Assembly: GCA_020631735.1 (NCBI GenBank)
Contig: CM036197.1
Location: 50,267,880-50,331,879, forward strand
Source: Saccharum officinarum
Lineage: Eukaryota > Streptophyta > Magnoliopsida > Poales > Poaceae
Direction of reading: 5' to 3'
Length of the DNA: 64,000 bases
Shown: positions 24,028 through 35,451 of the stretch, piece after piece
Position numbering within the stretch: the stretch's first letter is position 1
Layout of the letters: the number at the start of each line of letters is the position of its first letter
Translations under genes and position numbers: made by a program
Notes under the pieces: generated by a model
The model's database searches: none
What the model was told of the DNA's origin: nothing
Seen by the model: the letters and a program-made list of their open reading frames with translations, nothing else

Positions 24028-24227
24028 GGGCCTACTATTTGATACGCATGGCTAGTTATTAGTTGGGGCTAAAAATTAGCCCAAACTAATTATGATTGTC
24101 TAGCTAGTTTGGCTAACAATTAGTTGAAGACTTATCTAAACAATAGTCCACCTATTTGGATGCATTAAAACTAATTTAGCCTAATTTTTGGCTAGCTAGT
24201 AATTAGCCCTTGTATCAAAACATGCCC
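24028..24227. mobile_element. Tourist-like (PIF/Harbinger) MITE, 200 bp
   Basis: The ends are inverted: GGGCCTACTATTTGATAC on the left and, read inward from the right, GGGCATGTTTTGATAC; both continue with GGCTA-TTA-TAG. Flanks are TGA and TAA, a near match to the 3-bp TWA target duplication. It has no coding capacity. Confidence 0.8.
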
Positions 24228-24707
24228 TAAATTAAGATGATGATTCCTCGTTATGAAAGCTTCGAATACCGATCAAACACATGGTCTTCAACTAATAATT
24301 TCTAATATATCACTAGTTCATAGTCTAATGAGAGCAAAAAATTTCACCATGAACCAGATAAACGTGCAGACCAACATAGTGATCTACATACCATGAAACC
24401 TAGTGAAATATTACAAGTGAACTAACTCATGCCTGTCCAGGCAACCACATCCAGGCCTCAGGCCTCCAAAATCCAATGACTGAGATTGCTGCCTAGCCCA
24501 AGCAATTTTGTCAGATCAGCAACCAAAAAGGCCCTAAATCACACCCTCTCAGTGGCAGCCCAAGATGAAGGCAACTCATAATTACATAATGATTCTGTTT
24601 TCACAAAATATAACTTGTTTTGTGCGTTCTGAATCAGATAGCTACGCTTGCAACTATCTTAGTGATGGCATAACACAAATATCCAATGTTGCCTTTCGCT
24701 GGAACTC

Positions 24708-27700
24708 TTAGGCTTCAACCATAGGCTCAGGACTGGATGAATCCGGAGCACTTGTGCTTGCCTTGCTTGACGGGTGAACAGAATTGAAGAGGATGTCTTT
24801 TATGACCTGAAGGCATCATCATAACTCATAAGTATCAAGGCAACATTCAAAGATCCAAATGGAGTTAACCTAATCTTGAGTAAGACAAAATAAAAAAAGA
24901 ATGATCACCTGTGACATGAGGCCATGAACCTGCTCAGCTGTGATTTTGGAGCTATCTCGTGTTACCTTAGCCAGTGGAGACTCCTCTTGCTGAAGACAGC
25001 ATTGGACAACATATATATAAAACAAAAGAGCTGTATTAAGGTCACATACGCTGCTGCGCAAATATCAAAATTTTAGGGATCATTTGTCAGATCTTCCTAT
25101 GTCAATAATATACACACATGGCAGCTCAGTTTTTGACCTAGCCATCTAGCCCCAATCTTTTTGTGTTCTCTGGATTCTCTCTAGTCTATATTCCATGCTA
25201 TGCAAGACATTAATGCCTATGGGTTAATTCGATTTGTAATCAAGTACAAAAAACTGACTTATTAATGAACTTGGGTCAACTAGAAAACCAACTACAACTA
25301 ATCGTGCCCGACTCGACTTTATGACTTGAACAGATTGGTCTGAAGTGTCCTCCCAGTAAAGTAAGTAACTGAACAAAACAAGTTCATCATCACAAGATAT
25401 TTTGGCGTATGTGTGCAATTGAAGCATAAAACAGAAACAGCATTTCATAGGAACTTTTCATTAGAACTTCGGAAGCTCGATTCATTAATTTATTTTCCCA
25501 TTGAGTGACTTGTTAGCAGACACAAACCCATTATTATTGGTTTATTGAAATTTGAAAAAAAAAAAAACATAGAAGGGGTAAAAAAACCTAGAAATTGTTG
25601 GGTGACAAATGGCAATAGACATGCAAAATTAAGCAGTATCATCCTTGTAAAGGGCAAAACAGAAGTGTTGGCCATCAATGGGCACACCAGTTAGCTTAGA
25701 GAACACAGATGAAGAAACTGACCTCTTTCTTTCGTTGTGATGGCATAATCATACCACCAAATCGACTGTGTGCCAGCTGGCCTTCAGCTTGCTCTAGTTT
25801 ATCAGCTGCAAAGGGTAAAATGGTACAAAATATTATCTGGACAGAACAAATATAATAATTTGAATATAGAAACTGGATATCATCATAAATGAAATGCTTG
25901 CCTAAATCAAAGATCTGCCCAGCAACATAATCCCTGTTACCCAGAAGTGGTGATGAAGATAGTGTGTTGACCCAGTATTTGTTCCAGAGCAGATCAAGAA
26001 GGTGAGAGTCCAGGGATGACTTGAAATAAGTTATATCCAAAGCATAGTACTGCAAGAAATCCAGTTAGAACAGAACTAAAGCACATATATGAGCCAAACA
26101 ACGAAGTTAGGTACCGATTTGCAATGGACACCAAAATCTTCTATCTTGTTGAGTGGAATAGTCTGGTACTCAGACACAGGCTCATCTGGTGGCTTGTAAT
26201 CTTTTGGGTATGTCCTAAAAGCTCCAATCTCCACTTTACCAGCAGAAACAGTCCTTGTGGGGTCTATCACAACAGCCAAGAATGGTTCTGTGAATTGTTG
26301 ATTAAGCATCTGAGTTGACACGTCGATTCCTGACAGCCAGCATCCATAACCAGGGTGTGAGTGATACCAGCCAACCACATTCTCCAACCTTCCAGCCTAT
26401 GCAAATGAAGAACAAATGAAGTTAGATTTAACAATAAATTGGAGGATGACAAATTGTGTTAACTAAATTCAAGGTACTTCCCAGACAAATTTGGCACTCC
26501 AGTAGTGTGGGCAAACAGAGAATTAGAGATATAAAGAAAAAGAGTATCCATTCCATACTTCCACAAGTTTAAATGTGTACTAAGAAACAGCTGAAAACGA
26601 CTATAGTTTGCCACCGGTCTTATGTAACCTACTTTTATTTTACTCCTTTATTACCAACATTACCAATACACACACTAACACATCAAGACGACCAAACCAA
26701 AGAATGATATAGCAGGAAAATGCAATGCGTGTGTTACAAAGCCCATCAAATGCTGGATTTGGGCAGCATGGTACTATCATAACCTAGTTTGACAATAGCA
26801 AACTACTCCATCCGTTCCAAATTATAAGACATTTCGGCTTTTCTGGATACGTTGCTTTTGCTATGCATCTAGACATAATGTATATCTAACTAAGTGAATA
26901 GCAAAAGCCATGAATCTAGAAAAGCCAAAACGTCCTATAATTTGGAATGGAGGGAGTAACACATCAAAACAACCAAACCAAGAAGAATGCATAAAAAAAT
27001 TGTGCGATTTATGTGTTACAAATCCAATCAAATGCCAGATTTGGACAGCAATATTATCATACTCCTGTTTGACAACAGTTACTTCCTTTGAAAACCACAG
27101 TACAGTACATCTAATTTGAACACATGGGCGTCAAATTCAACAGACCTGTTTTTCTCTGTTGATTATTAAGTAATGAATCTGAACAAACATGGCTCAATTT
27201 AGATTTCAAGAATGCCATATATTCCATGTGACCATATAATTAAGTTTTTTGAAAAAAAAAATATAGCAGCTCGTTCGTCAGCAACATGTAGGAGTCGTGC
27301 ATTTTTCAGTAATCAAAGTCAGTTACATTGTGTTGATAATCAACTAATTCAAGGGCTATAAGGTGCTAGCACAGTTAAGGCAGATAAGTTCCAGATTAGC
27401 AGCATTGCTGAAATCCCTGACAAGTTAATTTCATCTAAGCAAGTAACGCAAACAGACACATAGATACCATACCGCATTGGTAGCTACTTTATAGTTCGGT
27501 CAGATCGGAAATAGCAATGAACTGGTTACGGTTAGCAGAAGAAGCGGGAGAGCACACCTGCTTGTTGATGGTTGAGTACTCAACCATGTACTCGTAGGCA
27601 TCGGCCTGGGCATTGACCCTGGTCTCGGTGCCCTCGACGGGGAGCGCGAAGGCGTCCATGACGATGATGGCGTCGCCCTCGCACTTGCCCTGCATGAGCC

Positions 27701-27950
27701 CCATGACCTCGATGGTGCCCCCGGCGCGGGCGTGGACGACCATCTTGAGCAGCGCGAGCGCGGAGATCTTGGTGCGGCGGAAGTGGTGCGGGTCGTTGGC
27801 CCAGGGCTTCTCCTGCTGCGCCCGCGCCTGCACCGAGTCGTCGTAGCGGTAGATCGCGTCCATCGCGTCCGGGTCGGTGGCCGCCGCGGGGATGTTGTTC
27901 TCCAGCTCCCACGTCTGCCGCGCGATCGACGCCGACGAGGTGGGCTCCAT
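24708..27950 (-). CDS. CSN5: COP9 signalosome complex subunit 5 (JAMM deneddylase), 6 exons, 361 aa
   Basis: CSN5 is the zinc metalloprotease subunit of the COP9 signalosome and removes NEDD8/RUB1 from cullins. Coding exons: 27950-27558, 26396-26115, 26049-25902, 25805-25723, 24989-24909 and 24806-24708; all join in frame to 361 residues, the usual length. The MPN/JAMM centre is intact: E81 in GGTIEVMG, H143 and H145 in [15 protein letters not shown]153 and D156. The start [10 protein letters not shown] is the family start; an in-frame ATG at 28067 would add 39 unlikely residues. The C-terminus reads [10 protein letters not shown]. The third intron begins GCAAGC at 25901 instead of GT (a GC-AG intron). 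Intron 1 carries a Stowaway MITE. A partial copy of the intron 4 to intron 3 region lies at 13290-14362. TGGGCC-type motifs occur upstream (28120-28220). Confidence 0.97.
26806..26956. mobile_element. Stowaway MITE in CSN5 intron 1, 151 bp
   Basis: Begins CTCCATCCGTTCCAAATTAT and ends with the inverted equivalent ATAATTTGGAATGGAGGGAG, flanked by TA on both sides (26804-26805 and 26957-26958). This is the classic Tc1/Mariner-derived Stowaway structure. Confidence 0.95.
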
Positions 27951-28109
27951 CCCGCTGCGGTGCGTGCGGTGCGGCGCCGCGGCGGGCAAAACCCTAGGTT
28001 TCGGAGCGGAGGAAGAGGTGAGGCCGAGGTCGAGGAGGGGTTTGGAAACTTTGGGGTCTCTCGTCACTGGTTTGTTCGGCTTTGTGGCGCCGCTGCCGTG
28101 CCAATCGTG

Positions 28110-28225
28110 GAGGAAGGATGTGTCTGTGGGCTATATGGGCCGAGACGCAAGCGCGTGGTGCCGTGGTTTGCAGCGAGCCCACAACGTGTGGAAGAAAGTT
28201 ACTGTTGGGCTTTATGGGCCGATCA
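28110..28225 (-). promoter_or_regulatory. Putative CSN5 upstream region with TGGGCC motifs
   Basis: GTGGGCTATATGGGCCGA (about 28125-28142) and TTGGGCTTTATGGGCCGA (about 28206-28223) are paired site II-like boxes (TGGGC/ATGGGCC) within 280 bp of the CSN5 start codon, typical for constitutive plant genes. Function is inferred. Confidence 0.5.
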
Positions 28226-28372
28226 GCAAAGGGTTTATCAAGACTTCTTTTGCGTATAGTCTTTTTTTGCGAATTCTTTTGCGTATAGTCACGTTTTGTT
28301 TATTGTCCTTTTTTTTGTTTTGATTTGAACTAGCAAATATGTCCATACATTGCAACAGGAGAAAAAAAATAA

Positions 28373-29433
28373 GAGTAAATTTCACTGGCGGTCCTCTAAC
28401 TTGTCCCGAGTTCTTATCTAGGTCCTTGTACTTTCAAATTGCACATTCAACTCCCTAATCTTGTTTCGAGTTCTCATCCAAATCCCAGTACTTTTAAATT
28501 GCTCGTTTAGCTCCCTAAGCTTGTCTCAAGTTCTCATCTAGGTCCCGAATTATGCATTTAGCTCCCTAAACTTGTCCCAAGTTCTCATCCTGGTCCTAGT
28601 ACTTCAAAAAGACATGTCTAACTTCCTAAAATTATATTATTGTACCATTATGGTCCATAGCCTCCCCTTCCACACTGTGTTGCATGTGCAGAACTAGCTT
28701 CCTAGGACCTACTTCATCGCTTGGTCGTCCTTGTTAGGCTTGCCTTACCACACGTCCCAGCCAAACCTCCGTCGCTATGGCCCTCCTCGATTCTGCTTGA
28801 CTCGCTCCAGCTCTACTCACCGTGGCATCGGCCCTTGCCCGCAGCAATCGCATTCAACACCACCACCGCACTCCTTCTGCTCCCTCATCGAGTAGGAGCT
28901 CATGCTCATTCTCACCACCACTTCACACTTAGTTCCCCACACTCCTAGCCTTCCTCACCTCCCCGACAACGATAGGGCCGTCGCTATAGTGTAATTGGGT
29001 GAGTGGAGCACGCGGCATGGCAGTGCGGCGGGCACGAAATGGCCTAGTGTATCAACATGGGTGTGGCACCGCCCTGAAGATGCAACATAGGCAGGTGCGG
29101 GGTAGGAGGTCAAGCATGGTGCAGCGCTGCGTGGCTATGCCGGTAAGGCGGGCAAGCATGTGCAATTTGGCGAAGGTGAGGACGATGGTGCAGGGGTGGG
29201 TGGACCATAAGGGTACAACATACAACTTAAGGGACTTGAGTGTGCAATTGAAAAGTGTTGGGACCTGTATGAGAACCTGGGACAAGTTTAGGGAGCTAAA
29301 TGCGTAATTTAAAAGTACCGGGACTTGGACGAGAACTTATGACACGTTTAGGGAGCTAAATGTGCAATTTAAAAATACCGGGACCTAGATGAGAACTCAG
29401 GACAAGTTCGAGAACTGCCAGTAAAAGTTACTC
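28373..29433. mobile_element. Fold-back type element with subterminal tandem repeats
   Basis: The left arm (28373 to about 28610) carries about four units of roughly 60-65 bp with CTCCCTAA.CTTGTC..AGTTCTCATC; the right arm (about 29225-29433) carries the reverse complement, again repeated three or four times (GACAAGTTTAGGGAGCTAAATG...). The outer ends match inverted: GAGTAAATTTCACTGGC on the left and GAGTAACTTTTACTGGC read inward from the right. A-rich flanks prevent a confident target duplication. The central 600 bp has open frames without domains. Confidence 0.8.
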
Positions 29434-31402
29434 AAAAATTAAACATTCATGCAAAATGATAACATGAATGGTGCATATATATACTTATATTTTATGCTTT
29501 TATAATTTATTTTGTGATGACCGTCACATCCAAAACATAAGTTAATGCTGACAAAAAATAACAATGTCCTATTAAACCTGTATCGAATTAAAATACACAT
29601 TGGTATATTTTTTCTTCTATTGCAAAGTCATAATTATTTAGATATAAATATATCATAGCTTTAATACTGCCCATGTTTCTATGACTCAATATCATCCTTT
29701 GTAGCTTTTTTGATGCGTCATATCAATCTCAACTTTTTGGTCGATGTGTAAAGGATTGATCTGTTTGCCAATGATAATGACGAGTCACCTCTGCGTGTTC
29801 CAGGTCTGCCTCTGGCACGTTCTCGGTCATCGCCAAACCTATATGCATGCAACATATGCAATGATGATTTAACACACCTATAAACATAGCATAACCTAAC
29901 AAAGATTGATAACATCTATGGATAGATCACATTTTTATGAAGCTAAGAAAACTGGTTTGGCATTTTTCTGATTTTTGATAAATTTTGCAAGATCTCAGTT
30001 TTTATAGAAAAAGAGAAAAACGAAAGAAAAGGAAGAAAGACTTGTATGGGCTTGGTCTAGCCCACAACGAAGCCGGCCCAACTGCAAGGATCCAACCCAG
30101 GTTGAAAAAGAAGTCCACCAGGAGAGACCCACTCGAATCTAGACATTTTGCATCAGAAACCCTAATCTATTTCAAAAATTATTAAGGCCCTCCCACCTTT
30201 TCTTTCTCTCTGGTATCTTTACATCTGGAACTCCGTATTTCTTTCTATTCTTTCCCAACTCCTAATCTCGGTTTGCAACGTTAAATCAGCAGACACGGAC
30301 ACTGAGCATCTCCGAGACTGAGCCAGTGACAGAGGCAGGGCTGGACGAAAATATTTTGATGGCAGAAAATTTGCCTCTTTAGTGTTAGGCAGGTATAGAT
30401 AGATTGATGAGATTACAATCTGAACTTGCCACGTTTTACACAAATTTGAAGTCAGGTAACCATCATTACGGTTAGAAAGGTAAGATAAGTTGATACAGAC
30501 AGTCATAGTTTTTTCTTTTCATCAATACACAAAGTTGCATCTTGCCTGATTTTGTTTTCGTTTCTGCAACTCAAATCACACACCAAGCCATACGGATGAA
30601 ATGAAGCTGAGATGATACATATACGAACACGATGTATGTGCCTGGACTAAAATACCGTGCGACTAACACGTTCTTTCAGAGCAACGGTGTCGAAACAAAA
30701 TGTCAGCTTGCAGCATTGCTGCATCTCTGTCAGCACAAAAAATTTATCATTTGTCGTCAGTTACTCTTATTACTCTACTCGGTTATCTGTTCATGTCTCC
30801 TACCCTCCTGTGTGTTTAAGCGCACATGTGTTACAGCTAATCCCTGTGGTAAGGAACAATGCACATACCCCACCAGTCAGTTAATAAACTCGCTGCTGTC
30901 TTATCTGAAGAATCTTTCCATGCGTGCTGAATTGCTGATTACCGACAGGATCAGTTGCCTGGATACTGTACGCTGCTTGGTCGATCGGTGGCTATTGTCC
31001 TTTGTGCAGTGCAGGTTGCCTGCACTGAACTTGATTATCTCTTCACACAATTCGTTGCATGTTTTGTTCAGCAGAAAGCTTTGCCAAACCAACATCTGAA
31101 GACTGGAACTCTGGAAGTGCATGAACACACCGCCCTGAGACTCGGGAATCTTTCATGTCCATGTTTAAAAAAAAAAGCAATTTCATGTCCGTGCTTGGCA
31201 TGGCCGGCCGATCTGCGTTTCATTTTCTCAAAAACTAAATGACAATATGGGTTTGATTGTTAATTTCGTTTCCATGCACATGCAGGTTCAGACATCAGAG
31301 AAGTCATCTTAAGTCCTGCCCTCCTAAACATGGGCTTCTTTTAATAACTACTGTAGTAGAATTGTTATATATCGTATTCCAAGCCGTAAATTTTAAAGTC
31401 CC
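29434..31402. other. Intergenic, no gene recognised
   Basis: Mostly AT-rich. Several open frames of 65 to 155 codons (for example 30632-31099) have no recognisable domain. GGCCCA boxes at about 30058-30080 and an AAACCCTAATC string near 30158 would suit a promoter and leader, but no convincing coding exon follows. Confidence 0.5.
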
Positions 31403-31948
31403 ATGGGGCGTGCTCGACGTCCCCGTGATGGATGCCGCTGCGGCCAGGAGCTCGACGCGCCGGATGACGACGCGGTATCCTGCACACCGCCGCCGGGCAT
31501 TGGATCGCCACCACCACCGACAAATACCGCATCCGTTCAGCGGCGTTTCCAAGCGTTTGCCGGTGCTGCTGCTACCGCTGCTACGGTTCAGGAGGAGTTG
31601 GAGGCCTTGGTTTGCCTGCCGCTGCAGTCACCACTCATCCGTGAGAGACCACGACTGCGCCGCTCTAGGACACCGGTCTCCATCCATTCGCTGCGACGCA
31701 GTGGCCGCATTGCTGCCCAGCCGCGAGCGGCGAACTCCACCAGGCAGGCCCAGAACGTGTTGTTGAAGAAGCTTGGCATAGCCGTCGACGAGGATGCTAT
31801 TGACTCGGCGATCGAAAGCCAGTTCAAGGCCGCCTTCTGTCACATGACGGAAAGGAAGCAGCGGGCCTTACATATCCTTTTCAACGGTGATTTCGATCCA
31901 GTAACCTTGGATCTTGACATGGCTGAGTCGGACATTGTCGAGTCTTAG
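31403..31948 (+). CDS. Isolated 181-codon ORF, possibly retroelement ORF1-derived
   Basis: A clean frame from ATG 31403 to TAG 31946-31948 encodes a basic, alanine-rich protein. The middle contains IHSLRRSGRIAAQPRA and then QAQNVLLKKLGIAVDEDAID, and the end is LHILFNGDFDPVTLDLDMAE. From general knowledge, LRRSxRxAA...A(Q/K)xxLxxKLGI text is common in ORF1 C-terminal regions of grass retroelements, so I infer a remnant of such a protein. There is no zinc knuckle, reverse transcriptase or LTR beside it. It could also be a lineage-specific gene. Confidence 0.45.
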   Translation: MGRARRPRDGCRCGQELDAPDDDAVSCTPPPGIGSPPPPTNTASVQRRFQAFAGAAATAATVQEELEALVCLPLQSPLIRERPRLRRSRTPVSIHSLRRSGRIAAQPRAANSTRQAQNVLLKKLGIAVDEDAIDSAIESQFKAAFCHMTERKQRALHILFNGDFDPVTLDLDMAESDIVES

Positions 31949-32399
31949 ACTCCGATGCTCTAGGTCCTTACGTCGTACCGAATATTCAGTGTAATTACAA
32001 TCACATGCGAGTTGTGGTGGCAAGGGATTAAGTAACCTCGCGTTTACCGTAGCTCCTTAATTGTGTAACAAATTTCATTCATGCTTAATGAAAAACGTGC
32101 CTAGGTACTATCGCCAAATTTTTTTTAAAAAAAAAGTAAACATGACCTACCGTCTAGTATATATTAATTAAAAAGGTAAGGTATTCTAAGCCGTATTGAA
32201 TTCGAACATGTCATATTTGTATAAGAAGTTTAACACTAAATTCAACTACTCATCAATCAATCATTCATACTTACATTTATTTCCAAGCAAGACAATCAAT
32301 GAAGGAGAGCATACAGGTCAGATTCCGAATGAGAATCCATCAGCAGTCATCTCTGTTTGTGCGTGCTAGCAGCGGCAGTACTAGTACTATTCTAGCCTA

Positions 32400-32638
32400 G
32401 ACTTGTTTAGATGCACCTCAAAAGTTGAATTTTTTTCACTCTATCCATCACATCAATCTTTAGACTCATGTATGAAGTAGTAAATGTAGGTAAAAAAATA
32501 ACTAATTACACAGTTTAGTTGAAAATCACGAGATGAATCTTCTGAGCCTAGTTGGTCCACGATTGGACAATATTTGCCAAATAAGACGAAAATAATACTA
32601 TTTATCGGGTTGAATTTTTTTGCAATCTAAACGTGGTC
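32400..32638. mobile_element. Tourist-like MITE, 239 bp
   Basis: Inverted ends GACTTGTTTAGATGC (left) and GACCACGTTTAGATTGC (right, read inward), with a 3-bp direct repeat CTA at 32397-32399 and 32639-32641. The interior has the AAATGTAGGTAAAAA..TAACTAATT signature shared with the element at 41736-41980. Confidence 0.88.
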
Positions 32639-33098
32639 CTAGCCAGCATCCTTTTCAGGTCAGCCCCCCATACATCTACACCACTGTCTGTCCTTGAGGT
32701 AACCACCACCAGCATGAAACCGTTCGTTGTGCAACTCCTGTTTTTTGGCCAATCTGTCACAGTCAACCTACAGTAGATTCCTAGAAGCCATGCAGCCTGG
32801 TACATCACATATACTTGCATGGTACACAGTGCTATCAGCATTATTCATCGTCTTCATTGCTACTGACTGTTTAAGATAGGCTGGTGCTGGTCCTGGTAAT
32901 AATAACGGGTATAACTCGACACTGACGGCACTACACTAATGCCTTGGTCCATCGCGCTGATCATGGCCGAGGAGCGCCAGAGGGCAGGCCAATGAGCACC
33001 GCGTCTCCGCATCATGGAAACGTTAGGTGTTGCAAGAGTCGAGGACCATGGCACCGTGCAATGCAGATGCACTGTTGGATCGGCTCAATCCTCGGCCT

Positions 33099-33612
33099 TG
33101 TTAGGTTTTGATCTTCCACCATTAGGCCCAACGGCCTTTTGGCCTTGTTCTCGCGCCCTGATCGGGGGCGCCTAACCCTACATGGTTGGTGGGCCCCCGT
33201 CACACTGCGCTATATATAGAGGTGGGGCCGGCCGGCTCTAGGTACGAGGTTTACCCTCAGCCGCCACTCCCTACCAATATTTCCCGTTTCCGATCTGAGA
33301 AGGGGCGCAGCCAGTGACGGGAAGCCGTCACCGTCTTCACTGCGCCACCATCTTCACTGCGTCGACTCTCATCTCCATCGAACGTCGCTGCCTAGCGCAG
33401 ATGGCTTCAGCGAGCGAGACGGCCGCCGGCGCTTCAACCGTCACCACTGCTCCTACCACTACAGCCCTTGACGGTCTGTGATCCTATGCTCCACCTCTCC
33501 CCTTTTCCCCTCTCTGACTCTAAGTAGAAGAGGTACTAGGATCTATTGTTTCATATACTTTTGATGAATGTGTACCCGATCTAATTATCCCTAAGAACGT
33601 TGAAAACTAACA
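33099..33612 (+). mobile_element. Solo LTR of a Copia family, 514 bp
   Basis: Starts TGTTAGGTTTTGATC and ends AAACTAACA, flanked by a perfect 5-bp repeat GGCCT (33094-33098 and 33613-33617). It is clearly related to the LTRs of the Copia element at 53475-60266, read on the opposite strand: shared strings include CGCCCTGATCGGGGGCGC, GGTGGGCCCC and GTGACGGGAAG. A TATA-like CTATATATAG lies at about 33210-33219. No internal element sequence flanks it. Confidence 0.9.
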
Positions 33613-33898
33613 GGCCTGAGCCCTGATGGATCATGGTCATGGATGTACACCGCGAATGCCCAAGCAGGCGCAACTGTTTTTCCTGTTCATGCCTCACTGG
33701 GACTGTAGGTGTGGAAGCGTATGCAGTACGCACGCAGCCGATCGATCGATGCCCCGGCCCTTCACTGCATATGCGGCTTTGGTCCTCCGGCAGTCCAGCT
33801 TCGTCCTTGGTGTGCTGCTTGTTTATGCGCCCATCCCATGCATTGACGCGCGCGTTGCGTGGCCGATCGCGATGGAGCTTTCGAGCTGGTGCTGGTCC

Positions 33899-34104
33899 TT
33901 TTTTTTTTTCCGAGAACATGCTTTGGCACGTATTTTATTAAGCAGAGGAATTGAGTTTTGTTACCGCCAACACATCCAAACAGTAATCCAAAGATTATGG
34001 TTAGCCTTCTCTCTCACCAGATTCGTACATAGTTGTAATTACATCGTAAACATAGCCGCGACCAAGACGACGAACAACCTCAGTCCGCCCGGCGAAGCGA
34101 GTCC
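33899..34104 (-). mobile_element. 5'-truncated LINE tail
   Basis: On the minus strand the sequence ends TTCTCGG followed by a poly(A) tract (poly-T at 33899-33910), as plant LINE 3' ends do (CTTAATAAAATACGTGCC precedes it). It is flanked by a 15-bp direct repeat AGCTGGTGCTGGTCC (33884-33898) and AGCTAGTGCTGGTCC (34105-34119), 14 of 15 identical, indicating target-primed insertion. No coding part remains. Confidence 0.82.
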
Positions 34105-34119
34105 AGCTAGTGCTGGTCC

Positions 34120-35451
34120 TCGGCTTGTGTCAGTGAGGTACAGTGTGGGAGAAGTTATGCGCGTAGATCTGGGCGGAGCCGGAGCTGCTGGCAACGAACG
34201 AGTGGTCTAGGTTAGCATAGCAGCGACTAGTGATGCAGCTAGCAGGTACATGCCATGCAAAGAATTGGGGTCATAACTCATGATGCAGCTAGAGCTAGAA
34301 ACAAGGGGAAGCGTTTCGTGGTGGGCCTAGCCACCTAGGCCAGCAGAGTATTGGGCGTCTCTATCTCACACACACACCCCAACAGGTAAGCTATGTGTTT
34401 CCAGAAGATTTTTCTTTTGAGACCAGCGTGTGCTTTAGAAGGCGGCCGGCTTTGATTAGAAGTAGGGGTACGTATTAGTTAACAAGCTGATCGGATGCTG
34501 TTTGCAAGCCATGGTTGGCGAATGTGTGAACTGAATCATCACCTGTTCATTGTTCCTGACGAAAGTGACAAACTGACGGTTAGGATACTTAGATCATAAC
34601 TCCATTAATAGTAGAGTAGTAGTTACAAATTTCCTAAGCAAAAGATAAATTCCTCCGATCTGGCCAGTTTCCGTCGTGCTGTATATGGCGATGATGCATG
34701 ATTTCACTGCGAATTACTAACACACGCCACACGACTGGAAAGGCAAATCGGCCTGTCTGAAATTTGCCCAATGATCGATCGATCCCGTTCCCGTGGTTAG
34801 CTCACTGATCACCTCACTTTCCGACGCGCTCCTGAACAGCCGCGCAGTAGTAGCAGGGTAGGGCCACCCAACTGCACTTGGGCAAGCTAACCAACGGCAA
34901 CCGAGCCGAAACCGAAACCCACCACCTGACTTGCGTCTGAACATGTGGCTGCTAGCTAATAGCTCGTAGCCAAACTGCTCCTGGCTGGCTGGCTCCTGCA
35001 ATTCAGGGCAGGGGTCTCTCAGTCTCTGCATCATCCATGGCTCGCCCACAGAAATAAAGCCAAGAGCCCAAGAACCAATGACAGTTTCAGGGTTTGTTGG
35101 GGACGCACGGCTCTGCCCACCCGGCATGCCAAACCGTCAGCTGGTTTGGGAAGAAACCGCATCCGTCGTTGTCAGGAGCTGATCAGATCGGCTGCTGGAG
35201 TTAAGACGGACGGACGGCGTATTATGGATGGGCAAAATTCCTGCTGAGCTGAGATGGTGACACCAAAACTGAAAACCACGGGCCTGAAATCTGAATCCTC
35301 TTCTCTCTCTCTTTTTTCTCCCGGATTTTCATATTACTATTCTCCACTAGGGATGGATGGTGTATGTACACACTGATATAATCGCAAGGATCGTATCAGC
35401 AGGCTGAATAATAATAATAATAATCTACTGACAGATGCAAATATTTTGGGG
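34120..35451. other. Intergenic, nothing recognised
   Basis: No convincing coding region. Contains short CT-rich and AATAAT runs. The last few hundred bases probably include the 3' UTR of the minus-strand kinase gene that ends at 35452. Confidence 0.5.

Noticed and set aside
27580..28323. Long plus- and minus-strand frames overlapping CSN5 exon 1 and its upstream region
   Set aside because: They are other-frame readings of the GC-rich CSN5 first exon. The CSN5 frame is fixed by the JAMM protein.
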